DNA of 50,860 bases, from positions 1 to 50,860 of the forward strand of contig CADATZ010000022.1 in NCBI GenBank assembly GCA_902791025.1, read 5' to 3'. This stretch comes from an uncultured Chloroflexota bacterium (GTDB lineage: Bacteria > Chloroflexota > Anaerolineae > Anaerolineales > Anaerolineaceae). The notes beneath the pieces are model-generated. The model searched no databases. It worked only from the letters and a program-made list of their open reading frames with translations, and had not been told where the DNA came from. Below are positions 1-7,740 of the stretch, one piece after another (within the stretch, counting starts at the first letter, position 1; each line of letters opens with the position of its first letter). A program made the position numbers and the translations under genes.

Positions 1-2
1 AA

Positions 3-410
3 CAGAATTCCCGCGAGAAAAAGGACACCGCACTGCCGACAGAAGGCCGCGCGCTTTCAGTCGATAAAGCAGCAGTCCGGGAATGGGATCAACAGAAACC
101 GACGGAAACTGTTTCTGCTACAGAAGAAACGGATATCCAGAAAGAAGATACTTCCGAATTGCCGGTTGAAGCAGAACCGAATCCTGAAATTCCGGAAGAA
201 TGCAAAGCGGCTGATCCGGCTTTCGATGAACCGGATATGGAAGAAGCTCAACCGGCTGAAGAAATCACCCTGAAGGAAAATGATAGCGAAGAACTTCCCT
301 CCGTCTCAGAAGAGCTGGTGAGACAGATGTCGGAGTACCTGACGCAGCAGGAGTTTCTGAAATGGGCATATCCGGAATATCAATACGCGCAGCCAACTGC
401 ACCACCATAG
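3..410 (+). CDS. Acidic C-terminal part of an unrecognised protein (5' end outside window)
   Basis: Reading frame 3 is open from the first bases of the window to a TAG at 408-410, so this is the 3' end of a longer gene. The visible 135 residues are rich in Glu, Pro, Asp and Thr and look disordered; only the last 30 or so (SEELVRQMSEYLTQQEF and onward) look helical, ending in a Tyr/Pro-rich tail. I recognise no domain. A good hairpin terminator lies about 120 bases downstream, consistent with this being the last gene of its transcript. An internal TTG at 159 is a possible start but has no convincing ribosome binding site, so continuation from outside is preferred. Confidence 0.55.
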   Translation, partial: QNSREKKDTALPTEGRALSVDKAAVREWDQQKPTETVSATEETDIQKEDTSELPVEAEPNPEIPEECKAADPAFDEPDMEEAQPAEEITLKENDSEELPSVSEELVRQMSEYLTQQEFLKWAYPEYQYAQPTAPP

Positions 411-532
411 GGATTTGAATCAAAGTGACCTGTTTTCGTTGGCTCAAAATGAGTAAACAAAAACAGGTAACATTATCTCAGTCCGAAAGAAACGCATTGC
501 ATTACAAAAATATCGAGATTAATAATAAAAAA

Positions 533-563
533 AGCCGAACCCGGATGGTTTTCGGCTGTTTTT
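533..563. terminator. Intrinsic terminator, probably bidirectional
   Basis: A perfect 7-bp stem AGCCGAA / TTCGGCT (533-539 and 551-557) is followed by a T run on the plus strand and preceded by an A run. It sits between the plus-strand acidic gene and the minus-strand DUF1846 gene, which converge on it, so it could serve both. Confidence 0.7.
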
Positions 564-574
564 GGTTGGATATG

Positions 575-665
575 GAGCACGCTTGTGCAGAATTCGAGAG
601 ACGCACATGGGGACAGGCACGCTTGTGTCGGCTTCGCGACACATGATGCCAGTCCCCATGTGCTC
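575..665. repeat. Palindromic REP-like element, copy 1
   Basis: Outer arms GCACATGGGGAC (603-614) and GTCCCCATGTGC (652-663) are inverted, and inner arms centre on GTGTCG..CGACAC around a GCTTCG-type loop. A partial extra copy of the inner arm (GGAGCACGCTTGTGC, from 575) precedes it. The element lies 10 bases beyond the stop codon of the DUF1846 gene. Related copies occur at 2203, 3051, 46299, 47343, 48551 and 50681. Confidence 0.75.
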
Positions 666-674
666 TGTTTTTTT

Positions 675-2159
675 TCACTTATGATACAGCCGGTTGCTCT
701 CGTAACGCGGTTCACAGGTGACGCTGATGCCGAGACGCTTGAGGAGCTTCAGATCCTCATCGCTGATGATCACTGAAAAATGCGCTTCCGTATCATTCAG
801 CCGGCTGAGCTGCTCTTTGGCGACTTGTGCCATCGGATTTGTGAGCGAACTGATCGTCAGCGCCATCAGCACCTCATCTGTATGCAGACGAGGATTTTTG
901 TGATGCAGATAGCGGGTCTTCAAATCACAGACCGGTTTCAGCACTTCGGTAGCGATCAGGTCAAAATGGTCATCGATCCCGCCGATAGCCTTCAGCGCAT
1001 TCAGCAGCAAAGCGGCAGCCGCACCGAGAATATCGGAAGTTTTCCCCGTGATAACCCTGCCATCGGGCAGACGCAGCGCACCAGCAGGACCGCCGGTCGT
1101 TTCCGCCTTCAGCAGTGCAGCAGATATTTCGGGTCGAATCTCAGAAGTAATGCCAGCCTGTTTCATCAGAAGGTCCAGCTTGCGAACGACCTCATCATCA
1201 CATTTTCCCTGGACCCGCTCCACACAGGCGATGTAATAGCGGCGCAGGATCTCCTTCAGCGAGGCTTCCCGGCAGGCTTCATCATCCACGATGCAGGAAC
1301 CGATCATATTGACGCCCATATCTGTCGGTGACTTATACGGAGATTCCCCTTGGATCAGTTTAAATATCGCATCCAGAACCGGGAAAATTTCCACATCGCG
1401 GTTATAGTTCACTGCCAACTCACCGTAGGCTTCCAGATGATATGGATCGATCATGTTCACGTCGCTCAAATCCGCGGTGGCAGCTTCATAGGCAAGGTTG
1501 ACGGGATGCTTGAGTGGCAGGGACCAGACGGGGAAGGTCTCGAATTTAGCGTACCCGGCACGGATACCGCGTTTGTTCTCATGATACAGCTGTGAAAGGC
1601 AGGTCGCCATCTTCCCTGAACCGGGGCCCGGTGCCGTGATGACCACCAGCGGGCGGCTGGTTTCAATGTAATCATTCTTTCCCAGTCCCTCTTCGGAAAC
1701 GACATGCGCAACTGCGGAAGGATATCCTTCAATCGGATAGTGACGGTAGGAACGAATTCCCAGAGAGGTAAGTCGCTTCAAAAAAGCATCGGCTGAGTTC
1801 TGCCCACTGTAATGGGTCAGGACCACACTGCCCACATAGAGGTCCATACTTCGGAATCCATCAATCAGGCGCAGTACATCGTCTTCATATGTGATTCCCA
1901 GGTCGGAGCGCATTTTATTCTGTTCGATCGCCTCCGCGTTGATGGCAATGACGATCTCCACGTCATCACGGAACTGCTGCAGCATATGGATCTTGCTGTC
2001 CGGTAGGAATCCAGGCAGCACGCGGGAGGCATGGTAATCATCAAAAAGCTTTCCACCGAACTCCATGTAAAGCTTTCCGCCAAACTGATCGATTCGCTCA
2101 CGAATGTGTTCCGATTGGATCTTCACGTATTTTTCATTATCAAAGCCGATTCTTTTCAT
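675..2159 (-). CDS. DUF1846 family protein
   Basis: A 494-residue protein recognised as DUF1846 (PF08903) by its N-terminus (MKRIGFDNEKYVKIQSEHI), the glycine-rich segment APGPGSGKMATCLS near residues 175-187, and overall length, which matches the roughly 500 residues usual for the family. The cellular role of the family is not established; the Gly-rich loop suggests a nucleotide or phosphate site, which is inference. The start at 2159 is chosen because GGAG lies just upstream and family members begin with this segment; a longer frame to 2249 would read into the palindromic repeat. The gene stands alone, bracketed by two copies of that repeat. Confidence 0.85.
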   Translation of the reverse strand: MKRIGFDNEKYVKIQSEHIRERIDQFGGKLYMEFGGKLFDDYHASRVLPGFLPDSKIHMLQQFRDDVEIVIAINAEAIEQNKMRSDLGITYEDDVLRLIDGFRSMDLYVGSVVLTHYSGQNSADAFLKRLTSLGIRSYRHYPIEGYPSAVAHVVSEEGLGKNDYIETSRPLVVITAPGPGSGKMATCLSQLYHENKRGIRAGYAKFETFPVWSLPLKHPVNLAYEAATADLSDVNMIDPYHLEAYGELAVNYNRDVEIFPVLDAIFKLIQGESPYKSPTDMGVNMIGSCIVDDEACREASLKEILRRYYIACVERVQGKCDDEVVRKLDLLMKQAGITSEIRPEISAALLKAETTGGPAGALRLPDGRVITGKTSDILGAAAALLLNALKAIGGIDDHFDLIATEVLKPVCDLKTRYLHHKNPRLHTDEVLMALTISSLTNPMAQVAKEQLSRLNDTEAHFSVIISDEDLKLLKRLGISVTCEPRYESNRLYHK

Positions 2160-2202
2160 ACAATTGCTCCATTCCGCAAAATGAAAATAAAAAAATGTCC
2201 AG

Positions 2203-2277
2203 AACGAAGCACTTGGAGACTGGCACCTTGTGCAGCACAGCCCGAACAAGCGTGCCTGTCCTCATGTGCGTCGATGG
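2203..2277. repeat. Palindromic REP-like element, copy 2 (diverged)
   Basis: GCACTTGGAGACTGGCACC (2209-2227) pairs with the inverted GTGCCTGTCCTCATGTGC (2252-2269), with inner TTGTGC/CGAACAAG arms that have lost perfect pairing. It lies about 45 bases upstream of the DUF1846 start, so it sits where the promoter of that gene would be expected. Confidence 0.7.
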
Positions 2278-2612
2278 GTTCTGAATAGTAACATTAATTA
2301 TTGTTCAGCCTGATGTCAGGCATTTCATCATGATTCCGTTGTAAAACCTGCATCACCGAAACGAAAGTATTCCGGCATAAAAACAAAAACTTCCGTTCAG
2401 AAGAAGTTTCTAACTTTATTTATATCACGAATATTTTTACATAAATATATTCAGACGGAAAAATATGAAAAATTACAATTTATAAAATCACCGCTAAGAG
2501 AATCAGGAAACATGATATTCTCTGACGATATGTTATGTTATAATGGTATAAATTTCAAAAATAGAACAGGAATCAGACATCTACGAATGGTTTCTGTAAA
2601 AAAGGAGTATGT
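2278..2612. other. AT-rich intergenic region with a small palindrome and a promoter-like site
   Basis: No gene is seen. A perfect 14-bp palindrome GCCTGATGTCAGGC lies at 2308-2321. A TATAAT hexamer at 2539-2544, about 70 bases before the DUF1232 start, is a plausible -10 element; no good -35 is seen at the matching distance. The rest is AT-rich without repeats I recognise. Confidence 0.4.
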
Positions 2613-3029
2613 ATGGATATTAATTTGGACCAGGTAATGGGCTTACTCGAGAACAATGCCTCTGAGGCAGAGAATATTTTGAATGACCCCGCTCAGGTAA
2701 ACAGTATTCTGGCACAGCTGGAAGATAAACTGAAAGAGATTCCCGGTGTCGGTGAACCGATTTCCAATCTGCTGCTGATGATCGACATGGTAAAAGGTTA
2801 CGTTACCAAGCAGTATGATAAGGTTTCGCCCAAAGTAGTTGCGCTGATGCTTGGGTCGTTCATTTACTTTGTAAAGAAAGATGATCTGATTCCCGATTCA
2901 ATTCCGCTGTTAGGGGCCGCAGACGATCTTTTGGTTCTTGGTTTGGCGCTGAAGCTTTCAGAAAATGAATTAAAAGAATTTAAGAAGTGGCGAAAAGCTC
3001 AAAACAAAAAGAACACAAAACAACAATAA
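2613..3029 (+). CDS. DUF1232 (YkvA-like) small protein
   Basis: A 138-residue protein. Residues 70-110 carry the DUF1232 pattern (DLIPDSIPLLGAADDLLVLGLAL), a short helix-turn-helix-like hydrophobic segment that in the family usually contains a D-x-I-P-D core and a following Asp. The N-terminal 65 residues are helical and acidic; the C-terminal tail is Lys-rich. An AAGGAG site lies 6 bases before ATG. It has its own promoter-like region and no co-directional neighbour, so it is probably monocistronic. Function of the family is not defined; membrane association is possible because of the hydrophobic stretch. Confidence 0.75.
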   Translation: MDINLDQVMGLLENNASEAENILNDPAQVNSILAQLEDKLKEIPGVGEPISNLLLMIDMVKGYVTKQYDKVSPKVVALMLGSFIYFVKKDDLIPDSIPLLGAADDLLVLGLALKLSENELKEFKKWRKAQNKKNTKQQ

Positions 3030-3050
3030 ATCTCATTAATATAAAATAAC

Positions 3051-3113
3051 GCACACGGGGACAGGCTCGCTCGTGTCGGCTTCGCGACACAAGATGCCAG
3101 TCCCCATGTACTC
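3051..3113. repeat. Palindromic REP-like element, copy 3
   Basis: GCACACGGGGACAGG (3051) and CCAGTCCCCATGTA (about 3098-3111) are the outer arms; GTGTCGG..CGACAC are the inner arms. It fills the gap between two convergent genes and could act as a bidirectional terminator. Confidence 0.75.
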
Positions 3114-3125
3114 TGCGATTTATAA

Positions 3126-3566
3126 CTACGGGATGCGGCGGAAAACACAGGTTTCCCGCATTTCGAAGCCGCAGCGTTTGTAAAGACGGTGAGCTGCTTC
3201 CCGCTTGGGATTGGAAGTCAGGTCAATGGTCCGGCAACCTTCGGCTTTTGCCCGGTCGATTGCAGTACGGATCAATTTTTCGCCGATTCCCTGTCCGCGG
3301 GTCTCCTGATCAACGACCACATCCTCCACCCAAGCCCGCATTCCGGTAGGGATCCGGAAAACAACCAGTGTCATGGACCCAAGGATTTTCTGTTCCGGAT
3401 CTTCATCATCCACCGCTGCCAGGACGATAGCCGCTTTAGATTTGATCAATTCATCCAGTTCCTCCCATGTCGGAATTTTTGCTGAGGATGAGAGCTGCGG
3501 TATCAACCGCTCGAAGGCATCATAAACCTTCTGCGACATTTCAGTAACTTCAAATACCTTGATCAT
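3126..3566 (-). CDS. GNAT family N-acetyltransferase
   Basis: A 146-residue single-domain acetyltransferase. The acetyl-CoA pyrophosphate loop is visible as QETRGQGIGEKLI near residues 91-103, after the typical beta strand AWVEDVVVD, and the C-terminal motif B region contains HRLYKRCGFE. Length is normal for a GNAT enzyme. Substrate cannot be told from sequence. A good AAGGAA site precedes the ATG. The protein ends only a few bases from the palindromic repeat downstream, and the 5' side adjoins a heptad-repeat tract. Confidence 0.85.
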   Translation of the reverse strand: MIKVFEVTEMSQKVYDAFERLIPQLSSSAKIPTWEELDELIKSKAAIVLAAVDDEDPEQKILGSMTLVVFRIPTGMRAWVEDVVVDQETRGQGIGEKLIRTAIDRAKAEGCRTIDLTSNPKREAAHRLYKRCGFEMRETCVFRRIP

Positions 3567-3574
3567 ATTTTTCC

Positions 3575-3623
3575 TTAGATGTTAGTTATTTACCCTTGGC
3601 TATTATCTTTTAGCGGTTAGCTG
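3575..3623. repeat. Heptad-repeat tract (7 units)
   Basis: Seven consecutive 7-bp units in register, for example TTAGATG at 3575, TTAGTTA at 3582 and TTAGCGG at 3610. It lies just upstream of the acetyltransferase start, between it and lgt. Confidence 0.6.
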
Positions 3624-3678
3624 CTGAGTCTATTTCCACGTCCGACAAAAACCAATTCAGCCATCTTTCCTCAAAAAT

Positions 3679-4494
3679 TTAACGTCTGACATCTTGTTTT
3701 TTCTTTTCTGACCGTTCTCTGATAAACAGCACAATCGCTGAAACAATTGCCGTAACTGCCATCACGACCTGATTCATGTTGATCCCGCCCACCTGCGCCG
3801 TATCAAGCCGCAGGAACTCAAGAAAAAACCGTCCGACAGGGTAGGCAATCAGATAAATCAGGAAAAGACTGCCTTTTTTCAGGTGAACTTTTTTGGAACG
3901 GTCAAGTTGGTAAAGACAAAAACAGACAAGTAAATTATACAACGATTCATAAAGGAAGAGCGGATGATATTTCGCGACATCCGCATATTCAGGAACACGA
4001 TAAGCAGTATCAATCGTAATTGCCCAGGGCAGATTGGAAGGACGTCCGTAAAGCTCCTGATTCACATAATTTCCCCAGCGGCCTATTGCCTGTCCCAGGG
4101 GAAGCCCAACCGCGATGGTATCCATAAAATCCGCATAGGAATATTTCTTTCGTTTGCAAAAGAGCCATATTCCGAAGGCACCGCCCAACACGCCGCCCGG
4201 AATTCCGAGCCCGCCTTTCCAAACCGCAAGAATCTCTCCGGGATGCTGCAGATACCAGGAAAAGGTTAGTCCGGAGGAAACCGAAGGCATCAGCACATGC
4301 CACAAGCGCGCGCCAAGGATCCCGGGAATGAGCATCCAGGGAAGCATATTCCAATAATCATCCGAAGTATAGCCGCGCTTTTTCCCAACGTACATGGCAA
4401 GGGACAACCCCGCCAGCACGCCGATCATAATGATCAAGCCATAATAATGCAGGAAAACCGTCCCGATGATGATCCCTTCGCGAACAAATTGCAT
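3679..4494 (-). CDS. lgt: Prolipoprotein diacylglyceryl transferase
   Basis: Transfers diacylglycerol from phosphatidylglycerol to the lipobox Cys of prolipoproteins in the cytoplasmic membrane. The 271-residue protein has about seven hydrophobic segments and the Lgt signature GRWGNYVNQELYG at residues 138-150, with the expected Arg and Asn residues, plus the early HYYGL segment. At the site where E. coli Lgt has its HGGL motif the protein reads GLGIPGGVLGG (95-105), so the His is Pro here; this position is also replaced in actinobacterial enzymes, so activity is still likely. AAGGAG precedes the start. The C-terminal tail is Lys/Arg-rich. A client lipoprotein is encoded at 10475. Confidence 0.95.
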   Translation of the reverse strand: MQFVREGIIIGTVFLHYYGLIIMIGVLAGLSLAMYVGKKRGYTSDDYWNMLPWMLIPGILGARLWHVLMPSVSSGLTFSWYLQHPGEILAVWKGGLGIPGGVLGGAFGIWLFCKRKKYSYADFMDTIAVGLPLGQAIGRWGNYVNQELYGRPSNLPWAITIDTAYRVPEYADVAKYHPLFLYESLYNLLVCFCLYQLDRSKKVHLKKGSLFLIYLIAYPVGRFFLEFLRLDTAQVGGINMNQVVMAVTAIVSAIVLFIRERSEKKKQDVRR

Positions 4495-4505
4495 ATTTCT
4501 CCTTA

Positions 4506-4676
4506 ATTAGGGGGTAGGTATTGGGGTTTAGGGGTTGGGTGTTAGGTGTTAGGTATTAGGTATTAGGTGTTAGTAAAAACCTATCTCCTATCTCCTATCT
4601 CCTATTTTCTATTTCCTATATCCTATTCCCCATTCACTATCCCCTATATCCTATCTCCTATTCCCTAATTATTCCA
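4506..4676. repeat. Heptad-repeat tract arranged as a long imperfect inverted repeat
   Basis: About nine G-rich 7-bp units (TTAGGGG, TTAGGTG, TTAGGTA and others; 4506-4572) are followed by a short TAAAAA joint and about twelve C-rich units (CCTATCT, CCTATAT, CCTATTC; 4575-4676). The two arms are largely complementary, so a long hairpin is possible in RNA. The last unit contains the stop codon of the minus-strand phosphatidyltransferase gene. Confidence 0.8.
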
Positions 4677-5280
4677 GATTCTTCTTCATATACAGCAGGC
4701 GCTGAATCGCGGTGATATTGGCGAACACCGCGATAATTGCCATCGCGATATTGGCAGAGATCTGCATACCGATCAGTAAACCTGCAATCAGCACGATATA
4801 GCGCTCCAGCCGGGACATGATCCCGAGACGCATATCCAGGCCATAGATTTCCCCTTTTGCCCGGGTATAAGGAACCAGAAAAGACCCCATCATAGCCGCA
4901 ATACAAACAGCGACCCAGACGATATCGCCATGATCCGCGTTATAGAGCAGGATCCCGCCGAAGATCATGAATTCCGCATAGCGGTCTGTGGTGGAGTCCA
5001 ACACAGCGCCGAACTTCGTTCCCTTTCCTCCTGTCGACATCCGTGCCATGGTGCCGTCAAAGAAATCGAACACCGCAAAAATGATCAGCAGGACGCCAGC
5101 CCAGGTAAATTTACCTTTATAAGCCAGCCAGCAGGCACCAACATGCCCCAAGCAGCCAATAACTGTCACCGCATTGGCAGTCAAACCGATCTTAAGAAGG
5201 AATTTTGCAGCCGTGTCACCAAAACCTTTAAACCACTTGCGCGCTTTTTCCGTAAAAGTGATTTTCCGTTCCTCTTTCAT
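4669..5280 (-). CDS. CDP-alcohol phosphatidyltransferase family protein
   Basis: A 203-residue membrane enzyme that joins a CDP-activated lipid to an alcohol. The family signature D-G-x2-A-R ... G-x3-D-x3-D is seen as DGTMARMSTGGKGTKFG followed by AVLDSTTD (about residues 74-98); the spacer between AR and G is ten residues instead of the usual eight. About five to six hydrophobic segments follow. The acceptor alcohol is uncertain: the overall look is closer to phosphatidylinositol-phosphate synthase types than to PgsA, but that is a judgement by eye. GGAGG precedes the start. The stop codon lies in the heptad repeat, and lgt follows downstream, so phospholipid and lipoprotein genes are grouped. 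Confidence 0.85.
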   Translation of the reverse strand: MKEERKITFTEKARKWFKGFGDTAAKFLLKIGLTANAVTVIGCLGHVGACWLAYKGKFTWAGVLLIIFAVFDFFDGTMARMSTGGKGTKFGAVLDSTTDRYAEFMIFGGILLYNADHGDIVWVAVCIAAMMGSFLVPYTRAKGEIYGLDMRLGIMSRLERYIVLIAGLLIGMQISANIAMAIIAVFANITAIQRLLYMKKNLE

Positions 5281-5385
5281 AATAAACCTCCATCTACACC
5301 AGCTATCACCATCTCTCTCATCGCATTTACTCAGACGGATAAGCTGTTTTCGTCAAAACCTGACCAATGATCACTGATCACCGGA

Positions 5386-7740
5386 TCAATAATCTTCATA
5401 ATCAAAATCATCATCCATATCTTTCTTATTGGACTTGAGACTTAGAATAAAATCTTCCCCTTCAGCTTCATCCCACAGCACCTCACGCGCCTTGCCGCCA
5501 AGCTGCATCGGGCCTACCACACCAAGCTCTTCCATGCGGTTCAGCAATCGGGAAGCGGTCGGAAAACTGACATTAATTTTACCCGAAATATAAGCAGCAC
5601 TGGCCTTCTTTGTCCGGGTAACCAGCCGAATCGCATCCTTCAGCTTCTTTTCGTCTTTGCTGTTTTCACTCTGCTTACTGTTTTCAGCGATCTCATCCCA
5701 TGGCGTTGAGTTCATTTCCGCAGTCGGCTTGGGTGACAGCTTTTTCCACAGACTTACGACTTTATCGATCTCGTTATCGGTCAGCAGCGGTCCCTGTACA
5801 CGGACAGGGACATTCAGTGACGGGTCAACAAAATACATATCACCGCGGCCAAGCAGTTTCTCCGCGCCTTGTTTATCCATGATCACGCGTGAGTCAACCG
5901 AAGAAGCAACCGTAAGCGCAATACGTGCCGGAATGTTGGTCTTGATTTTCCCGGTAATGACAGAAACGTCAGGACGTTGGGTAGCCAAAATCATGTGCAT
6001 ACCGGTCGCACGGGAAAGGGACGCTAATTTGTCGATGCAGACTTCGCCCTGCTTATCCGCGCCTTTCATCAGTTCCGACATTTCATCAATAATGATAACG
6101 ATATAGGGCAGCGGCTTCAGCCCATGCTCCTGCGCGTACTTATTATAATTTTCAAGTTTTCGCGCACCAACCTTTTCAAAAAGCTCATAACGGCTCATCA
6201 TTTCCTGCACAGCCCACTGCAAAACAGCGACACTGCGCTCATACTCTGTTTCGACCTTTCCCAACAGGTGAGGCAAACCGTTGAAATGATAAAATTCAAC
6301 ACGTTTCGGATCGATCATAACAAAACGCAGCTGTTCCGGTGTATTGTTCATCGCCAAACAAATCGCCATGGCACGCAGACAGATGGATTTACCGGAGTTC
6401 GTAGTACCGGCAACCAGCAGGTGAGGCATGGATCCGAGGTCAACCACGACCGGATCCCCGGTGATATCCCGTCCCAAAGCTACCGTCAGTGGAGAGTGTT
6501 TCCGCTGAAATTCAGGACTTTCGATCAGCGGGCGCAGCCGAACCTTCATCGTCTGTGGGTTCGGAATGTCAATGCCGATGTAAGACTCTCCCGGTACAGG
6601 TGCCTGAATCGAGAGATTACTGACGCCGAGACGTACCGCAAGATCACGTTCTGTCTGCGCGACTTGTGAAACACGAATATTTTTCCCGTTTTCCTTTCCG
6701 GGTTTTGTGATCGTACCCGGCACGACCTGGTACTGAACAACGCTGGGACCGACGGAGCATCCAATCACATGAACAGGAGTACCAAACTCCTCCATGGCTT
6801 CTTCAATATCCGCAATAAACTGCGAATGATCCGCGTTCTGGCCATAAAATCCCAGCTCAGTATCCAGAAGATTCAGTGGCGGCAGCCGGTTGGAACGCAC
6901 CGCCTGATTTCCATTATTAACAGGTATGGATGTTGATTTCTTTTCAGTATTATTAAGCTCGATATTTTCCATTGTCTTTTTCTTTGTGAAGAAAGCCGGA
7001 ATGGAGTTCTGCGGTTTCTTCTCCGGAACCACAGCAGGCACGCCATCATCCACCCGTTTTTCCTCTCTGAAAACTTCTTTTTTCTCCTCCTGTTTAGTTT
7101 TCTTTAAAGCATTCTCTGACGCCTGATATTCCTGACGCCAGTCAAATTCCGCTGGATCACTTTTTTCAGTCACCTGTTTTGGTTTCTGAGTGAGACCCGT
7201 GACAAGGCTTTTCACTTCACCCGCAAGTGCTCGGAAAAGCTTTGGTATCCATTTCGTACCACCTACCAACAGACAGATCGAAATCACCAGAATCGTCCAC
7301 AGCCAAAAGCTCACCTGTTCCGCGGGATGTCCGTTCGTCAGCATCCGTACATAGGACAAACCAAGACTGCCGCCGGCTTCCTTCCCGCCATACAAAGCGC
7401 TGAGCGTCAGACCGGTCCAGAGTATCACAAGAAAAAGCACAGCGTAAAGGATCTGTTTCCCCCGGCTCATCCGGATCTTCGGGAAAACCCAGCGCAGCAA
7501 TAACAGCGTAATGCCAATAACGATCATCATCATGGAATACACCACTGCCCATGTCCCGAACCAGGAGAGCAGCAGATTACAGAAAGGCACGATCAGGCTG
7601 CCGGGACTGCTGCTGAAAAAACCGGCAGAAAGCAGCATCCCGATAAATATCAACAAAACGCACAAAATGTCAATAATTCGTGCCGGATTGTATATCGGAA
7701 GAAGAGGCCGGTTCACAATTTTCTGCTTATCACTATTCAT
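5386..7740 (-). CDS. ftsK: FtsK/SpoIIIE DNA translocase
   Basis: Hexameric DNA pump that moves chromosome ends through the division septum. The 784-residue protein has four membrane segments in the first 165 residues, a charged linker, the alpha/beta motor with Walker A VAGTTNSGKS near residues 441-450 and Walker B IVIIIDEMSELM, and a C-terminal gamma winged-helix domain (KASAAYISGKINVSFPTASRLLNRMEELG), which in the family reads polar KOPS/SRS-type sequences. Length and order match the standard family. Its ATG overlaps the last 8 bases of the upstream membrane sensor gene, implying translational coupling. Confidence 0.95.
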   Translation of the reverse strand: MNSDKQKIVNRPLLPIYNPARIIDILCVLLIFIGMLLSAGFFSSSPGSLIVPFCNLLLSWFGTWAVVYSMMMIVIGITLLLLRWVFPKIRMSRGKQILYAVLFLVILWTGLTLSALYGGKEAGGSLGLSYVRMLTNGHPAEQVSFWLWTILVISICLLVGGTKWIPKLFRALAGEVKSLVTGLTQKPKQVTEKSDPAEFDWRQEYQASENALKKTKQEEKKEVFREEKRVDDGVPAVVPEKKPQNSIPAFFTKKKTMENIELNNTEKKSTSIPVNNGNQAVRSNRLPPLNLLDTELGFYGQNADHSQFIADIEEAMEEFGTPVHVIGCSVGPSVVQYQVVPGTITKPGKENGKNIRVSQVAQTERDLAVRLGVSNLSIQAPVPGESYIGIDIPNPQTMKVRLRPLIESPEFQRKHSPLTVALGRDITGDPVVVDLGSMPHLLVAGTTNSGKSICLRAMAICLAMNNTPEQLRFVMIDPKRVEFYHFNGLPHLLGKVETEYERSVAVLQWAVQEMMSRYELFEKVGARKLENYNKYAQEHGLKPLPYIVIIIDEMSELMKGADKQGEVCIDKLASLSRATGMHMILATQRPDVSVITGKIKTNIPARIALTVASSVDSRVIMDKQGAEKLLGRGDMYFVDPSLNVPVRVQGPLLTDNEIDKVVSLWKKLSPKPTAEMNSTPWDEIAENSKQSENSKDEKKLKDAIRLVTRTKKASAAYISGKINVSFPTASRLLNRMEELGVVGPMQLGGKAREVLWDEAEGEDFILSLKSNKKDMDDDFDYEDY

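Noticed and set aside
4506..4572. TTAGG units as telomere-like DNA
   Set aside because: Tracts are short, degenerate, internal to a gene-dense chromosome and often paired with the complementary type. Nothing suggests a linear end.
4574..4676. Regular short repeats that might be a CRISPR array
   Set aside because: Units are 7 bp, contiguous and without spacers; no cas genes are near.
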